A DNA stretch of 56,123 bases, taken from positions 1-56,123 of the forward strand of contig CASCWU010000010.1 of assembly GCA_949155905.1 (NCBI GenBank), given 5' to 3'. Of the stretch, positions 52,675-56,123 are shown one piece after another (position 1 is the stretch's first letter; every line of letters starts with the position of its first letter). The DNA is from an uncultured Lachnospiraceae bacterium (lineage in GTDB: Bacteria; Bacillota; Clostridia; Lachnospirales; Lachnospiraceae). The translations under genes and the position numbers were made by a program. The notes below the pieces were generated by a model that did not search any database, had not been told where the DNA came from, and worked only from the letters and a program-made list of their open reading frames with translations.

Positions 52675-54822
52675 ATGAATTCCAAAAAAAACCGTCCCAA
52701 AATCAATAAAACGTTGCGCACCTGGATGATTTCTTATATTTTGATGTTTTCGCTCCCGTTCCTGCTGGGGACCTTTTTGACCTTTCGTGCTTATCAGAGC
52801 CATACCACCAAGGAAATTTATGCTCTGCAGCAACAAACGCTTACGATGGTTCAAACGACCATAGAGCATATGCTCCAGGATGCGGTCAACACCAGCCAGG
52901 CACTTTCTATCGACAGCCGAACATCCATGCTAGAGCTTTTCCAAAAGGAAAACAGCTTTTCCACCCGTCAGACGCTGACGGCCAGGGAGCTGCAGGATAT
53001 TTTAAGCATCCATATTTCTACCAATAAAAATTTCAACAACATCCTGCTCTACTTTCCGAAAACCGGCTATTTGATGACAAGAAACCGATTCCATAAAATA
53101 GAGGCATTTGAATCCGTAGAGGCTTCGATGTTCGGTATGACCTCGGAGGAATTTCTTTTGCTGGCCGATTATACCAAAAACGGCCTCCATATTATAAACG
53201 GCACCCTGCTTTATACGTATGCGGTTCCTCTAAATGGTGGTGCCTCTCCCTCTGTCCTTACCGCTGTCTATTTCAATGAAACGATTTTAACCGAACTATT
53301 CCAGTCCAGCGATGCGCTGCTGTTTTTAGAGGACAGCGAGGGCAGGCTTTATTCTCCCGCCTCGCAGGATGCCCCTGAGCTGACAGACTGGTTTTACAGA
53401 CAGCAAACGGCCTGGGCAGCCGACGGCAGGCGTACAGAAAACAGAAAATCGGCGCTTCGTCTTTCCAGTAAAGACTATCCGATTTATTTTTACAGTGTCA
53501 GCACCTCTTCCTTCTTCCGCACCGGCTTCCTGCTATTTGCAGGCCTGGGCGCTTACCTATTGCTTGGCTCGGCAGTTGGCATTCTCTTAGCCTTTTGGTT
53601 TTCCAGACGAAATTATCAGCCAGTTGCCGATCTGCTTTCTCTGGTGGCCAAAAACTCCCGCCAGGAAATTCATCCAGAACACGACGACTTTTCGATTATC
53701 CGCAGCTCCTACCAGGCATTGCTTTCCGCCTATCAGGATAACCGCCGTATTCTCCGGGAGGGTCAGGCAGATAAGATCAATTCCTGGATGAATCGTCTTT
53801 TTAAGGAAAAAGCCAAACCGGTAAAAGCCATTTTCCAGGAAAATACCGCCTGGTCAAAGGCTATGACAAAGTCCTCTTTTGTTCTGATGAGCGTCGAAAT
53901 CACGGATTTTTGCGGAATGGATCAGGCTTCGGAAATCGGCTCAGATATTGTCGATATGGCATATTTTATCGTCAAAAACTGTTTGGATGAGCTGTTAAAT
54001 AAGCATTATACCAGCTTTTCCGGAGAAACCGACGGACGGCTTTATGCTCTTATCAATGTCAACGAAGAGGACGAGATTTTCGAGCTGCAGCAAAACCTTA
54101 TGCATGCTGCCTCCAGCCTTCAGGATTTTATCCGCATCCATTACGGCCTTCTGCTTTCAATTCATATCAGCTCACGGAGAAGGGGAGCAGAGCATATTGC
54201 CGATTGCTACCAGGACATTGAAGAATTGATTCTTTACCGCAATTATGTCCATTCTGCAGAGGAAACTACACTTTCCAGCTTAGATGCTGACAGCGATCCA
54301 AAAAAGCAAGACATCCATGCAAATGCTGTTTCTTTTTCCAACCAGCTTTATTCTGCTCTGATGCACGGCGATAAAAAGCAGCTAGAGCTTTTATTTTCCA
54401 ATCTCTGGCAGCAGATGGCGGGAGACGATGCCGCGCTCCCACTTGACAGTTCTCCTCCCTCTGCTTCCGACGCAGAAACCGATTCTGCCCGAATGGAAAC
54501 TATCATTGAACAGATCTCCGACTATATCCAGGAGCACTACCAGGAGCCGCTTCTTTCCGTCGGAGTCATCGCCGATGAATTCCATTTAGGGCTTTCCTTC
54601 CTTTCCCGCAACTATAAGGAACAAAAGGGCATCGGCATTTTAGAGAGCATCAACCGGCTTCGCTTAGAAAAAGCCAAAGAACTGATTGTATCCGGTGTTA
54701 GCATCAAGGATGCCGCCGGTGAGGTAGGCTTTTATAGTACCCAGCCGCTCATTCGGATTTTTAAACAAATCGAGCATATGACGCCAAGTGAATACCGGAA
54801 TCAACACAGGGGAGACATTTGA
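52675..54822 (+). CDS. Membrane-bound AraC family transcriptional regulator
   Basis: This 715-residue protein has a membrane helix at about 20-40 (WMISYILMFSLPFLLGTFLT), an extracellular sensor of about 250 residues, a second membrane helix at about 290-315 (FLLFAGLGAYLLLGSAVGIL), a long cytoplasmic linker, and a C-terminal AraC/XylS double HTH (about 612-710; VIADEFHLGLSFLSRNYKEQ, then VGFYSTQPLIRIFKQIEHMT). This design is common in Lachnospiraceae and usually controls a neighbouring sugar-uptake operon. None is seen here, so the target is unknown. The ATG 52675 is preceded by AAGGAAGG; an in-frame ATG at 52642 has no site. Confidence 0.92.
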   Translation: MNSKKNRPKINKTLRTWMISYILMFSLPFLLGTFLTFRAYQSHTTKEIYALQQQTLTMVQTTIEHMLQDAVNTSQALSIDSRTSMLELFQKENSFSTRQTLTARELQDILSIHISTNKNFNNILLYFPKTGYLMTRNRFHKIEAFESVEASMFGMTSEEFLLLADYTKNGLHIINGTLLYTYAVPLNGGASPSVLTAVYFNETILTELFQSSDALLFLEDSEGRLYSPASQDAPELTDWFYRQQTAWAADGRRTENRKSALRLSSKDYPIYFYSVSTSSFFRTGFLLFAGLGAYLLLGSAVGILLAFWFSRRNYQPVADLLSLVAKNSRQEIHPEHDDFSIIRSSYQALLSAYQDNRRILREGQADKINSWMNRLFKEKAKPVKAIFQENTAWSKAMTKSSFVLMSVEITDFCGMDQASEIGSDIVDMAYFIVKNCLDELLNKHYTSFSGETDGRLYALINVNEEDEIFELQQNLMHAASSLQDFIRIHYGLLLSIHISSRRRGAEHIADCYQDIEELILYRNYVHSAEETTLSSLDADSDPKKQDIHANAVSFSNQLYSALMHGDKKQLELLFSNLWQQMAGDDAALPLDSSPPSASDAETDSARMETIIEQISDYIQEHYQEPLLSVGVIADEFHLGLSFLSRNYKEQKGIGILESINRLRLEKAKELIVSGVSIKDAAGEVGFYSTQPLIRIFKQIEHMTPSEYRNQHRGDI

Positions 54823-54834
54823 TGTCTCCCCTGT
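54806..54834. terminator. Hairpin over the stop codon of the AraC-type gene
   Basis: ACAGGGGAGACA (54806-54817) pairs perfectly with TGTCTCCCCTGT (54823-54834). The TGA stop lies in the loop. T run is short (GGTTTC). Confidence 0.7.
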
Positions 54835-54896
54835 GGTTTCGGATACCATAAGCCTTCTGCCAGAGGCTCTCTCTATTTTGCAATGCCCTTAGGATA

Positions 54897-56123
54897 TCAC
54901 TGCTTCTTTGCAAACGCATATTTTAATACGTCTTCCATTGTCTCCACCAGATGCAGTTCCAGCCCGTCTGTGATCTCCTCCGAAAGCTCCTCCAAATCTC
55001 TGGCATTTTTCTTAGGCACCAGCACCAGCTTGATTCCGGCAATTTTAGCAGCCAGCAGCTTTTCCTTCAGCCCTCCAATCGGCAGCACCCTTCCCCGCAG
55101 GGTAATCTCTCCGGTCATCGCCAAATCTGGGCGTATCGGCTTTTCGGTTATCGCAGAAAGCATAGCTGTCGCCATGGTGATTCCGGCAGAAGGCCCGTCT
55201 TTCGGCACGGCGCCCTCCGGGATATGGATATGAATGTCATGCCGCTCAAAAAACCGCTTTTCGATTTTATAGCTGTCGCTGATCGAACGAATATAGCTGA
55301 TTCCGGTCTGGGCAGATTCCTTCATTACATCCCCCATCTGTCCGGTTAGCTGGAAGGCGCCCTTTCCCGGCATCACATTGACCTCGATCTCTAACGTATC
55401 TCCTCCGACGCTTGTCCAGGCCAGCCCTCGGACGATTCCAATCTCCGGTTTTTCATTGGCCGGATTGACACGGTACCTGGGCTTCCCCAGATACGTCTCG
55501 AGGTTCTTTTCTGTCACCCGGACGGATTTTTTCTTTCCCTCTAACAGCTCTCGGTCTGCCTTCCGGCAAATAGCCGCAATCCGGCGCTCCAGATTCCGCA
55601 CGCCTGCCTCTCTGGTATACGAGGCAATGACCTCTGCCAAGGCCTTATCCGTAAGTACCAACTCGCTTTTTTTCAGGCCGTTTTGTTCCCGCTGCTTGGC
55701 CAGCAAATGCTCCTTGGCGATATGCAGCTTCTCGTTCTGCGTATAGCTGCTGACCTCAATGATCTCCATCCGATCTAAGAGCGGCCTTGGAATCGTCTGA
55801 ATATCGTTCGCTGTCGCAATAAAAAACACCTTGGACAAATCGACCGGGATTTCTACGTAATGATCCTGAAAGTTCCGGTTCTGCTCCGGATCCAATACCT
55901 CTAACAAGGCTGAGGAGGTATCTCCTTTATAATCGCTGCTGACCTTGTCAATCTCATCTAAGAGCATCAGCGGGTTGCAAACTCCGGCGCTTTTCAAACC
56001 GGCAATCAGGCGTCCTGGCATCGCGCCTACATAGGTTCTGCGGTGTCCTCTTATCTCTGCCTCGTCGCGTACTCCGCCCAGGCAAATCCGCACGTATTTT
56101 TTATTTAATGCCTTCGCTACCGA
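54897..56123 (-). CDS. lon: Lon protease, C-terminal part (gene continues beyond the window)
   Basis: The minus-strand frame is open to the last base (SVAKALNKKYVRICLGGVRD at the window edge) and stops at 54897, giving 408 codons of a protein usually near 770 residues. Present are the end of the AAA+ domain (LMLLDEIDKVSSDYKGDTSS Walker B, sensor-1 IATANDIQTIP, sensor-2 region) and the whole Ser-Lys protease domain: catalytic Ser in PKDGPSAGITMATAM and Lys in PIGGLKEKLLAAKIAG. The Walker A lies outside. Lon degrades misfolded and regulatory proteins. It is convergent with the AraC-type gene. Confidence 0.97.
   Translation of the reverse strand, partial: SVAKALNKKYVRICLGGVRDEAEIRGHRRTYVGAMPGRLIAGLKSAGVCNPLMLLDEIDKVSSDYKGDTSSALLEVLDPEQNRNFQDHYVEIPVDLSKVFFIATANDIQTIPRPLLDRMEIIEVSSYTQNEKLHIAKEHLLAKQREQNGLKKSELVLTDKALAEVIASYTREAGVRNLERRIAAICRKADRELLEGKKKSVRVTEKNLETYLGKPRYRVNPANEKPEIGIVRGLAWTSVGGDTLEIEVNVMPGKGAFQLTGQMGDVMKESAQTGISYIRSISDSYKIEKRFFERHDIHIHIPEGAVPKDGPSAGITMATAMLSAITEKPIRPDLAMTGEITLRGRVLPIGGLKEKLLAAKIAGIKLVLVPKKNARDLEELSEEITDGLELHLVETMEDVLKYAFAKKQ

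Overview
The window looks like a chromosomal segment of a Gram-positive anaerobe of the class Clostridia, most likely family Lachnospiraceae. The evidence is AGGAGG ribosome binding sites, TTGACA/TATAAT promoters, T-box leaders on tyrS and metG, a lysine riboswitch, tRNA genes without encoded CCA, an archaeal-type IMP cyclohydrolase (PurO), DUF2871, AEC and AI-2E membrane proteins, and an Rpn-family nuclease remnant of the kind common in that family. Base composition is moderate and fairly even. The restriction-modification block (about 15.95-19.1 kb) is visibly more AT-rich. Most genes lie on the minus strand.

Layout. 0-4.4 kb: a GNAT tail, then a heterodimeric BmrCD-like multidrug ABC exporter behind an attenuator-like hairpin. 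4.5-7 kb: a fucose/arabinose isomerase-family gene and a decayed Rpn nuclease. 7-11.9 kb: a TmcAL-like paralog, a membrane-tethered serpin, a broken serpin, a sigma-70 family factor with an ECF-type promoter, and a PadR regulator. 12-15.8 kb: a hicB antitoxin relic, DUF2871, a MATE exporter and T-box-controlled tyrS. 15.9-19.1 kb: a restriction-modification cassette (HTH controller, two methyltransferases, putative nuclease) with two apparent frameshifts. 19.3-21.4 kb: an orphan consensus promoter with a hairpin, an XRE-FlhA fusion regulator and a divergent esterase. 21.4-27.2 kb: a divergent methionyl-tRNA synthetase with T-box, a GNAT, a methyltransferase and a ClpX with a hexapeptide-repeat linker. 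27.3-31.3 kb: threonine aldolase, then a PadR repressor divergent from an enoate-reductase-type flavoenzyme with a palindromic operator. 31.3-34.4 kb: dapA behind a lysine riboswitch, two broken GNAT genes, a 110-bp tandem duplication and tRNA-Gly. 34.4-42.2 kb: a carboxylesterase and a MacB/FtsX-type ABC system with two unusual surface proteins. 42.2-48.9 kb: a nucleoid-associated protein, AI-2E transporter, cytidylate-kinase-like protein, coaD, tRNA-Leu, AEC transporter, a small HTH protein and a second MATE exporter. 48.9-52.5 kb: split purine genes with guaB. 52.6 kb to the end: a membrane AraC-type regulator and the C-terminal two thirds or so of Lon.

How the genes work together. The clearest pathways are late purine synthesis (AICAR to IMP to XMP) in one guaB-purO-purH operon, riboswitch-controlled lysine synthesis, and amino-acid-responsive tRNA charging. 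The most unusual units are the sigma factor plus membrane serpin, whose N-terminus looks like an anti-sigma tail, and the HTH-FlhA fusion regulator. Neither is a system I can name from the literature. Several genes carry single-base frameshifts. Some are true decay (the hicB relic also has a nonsense codon); others could be sequencing errors.
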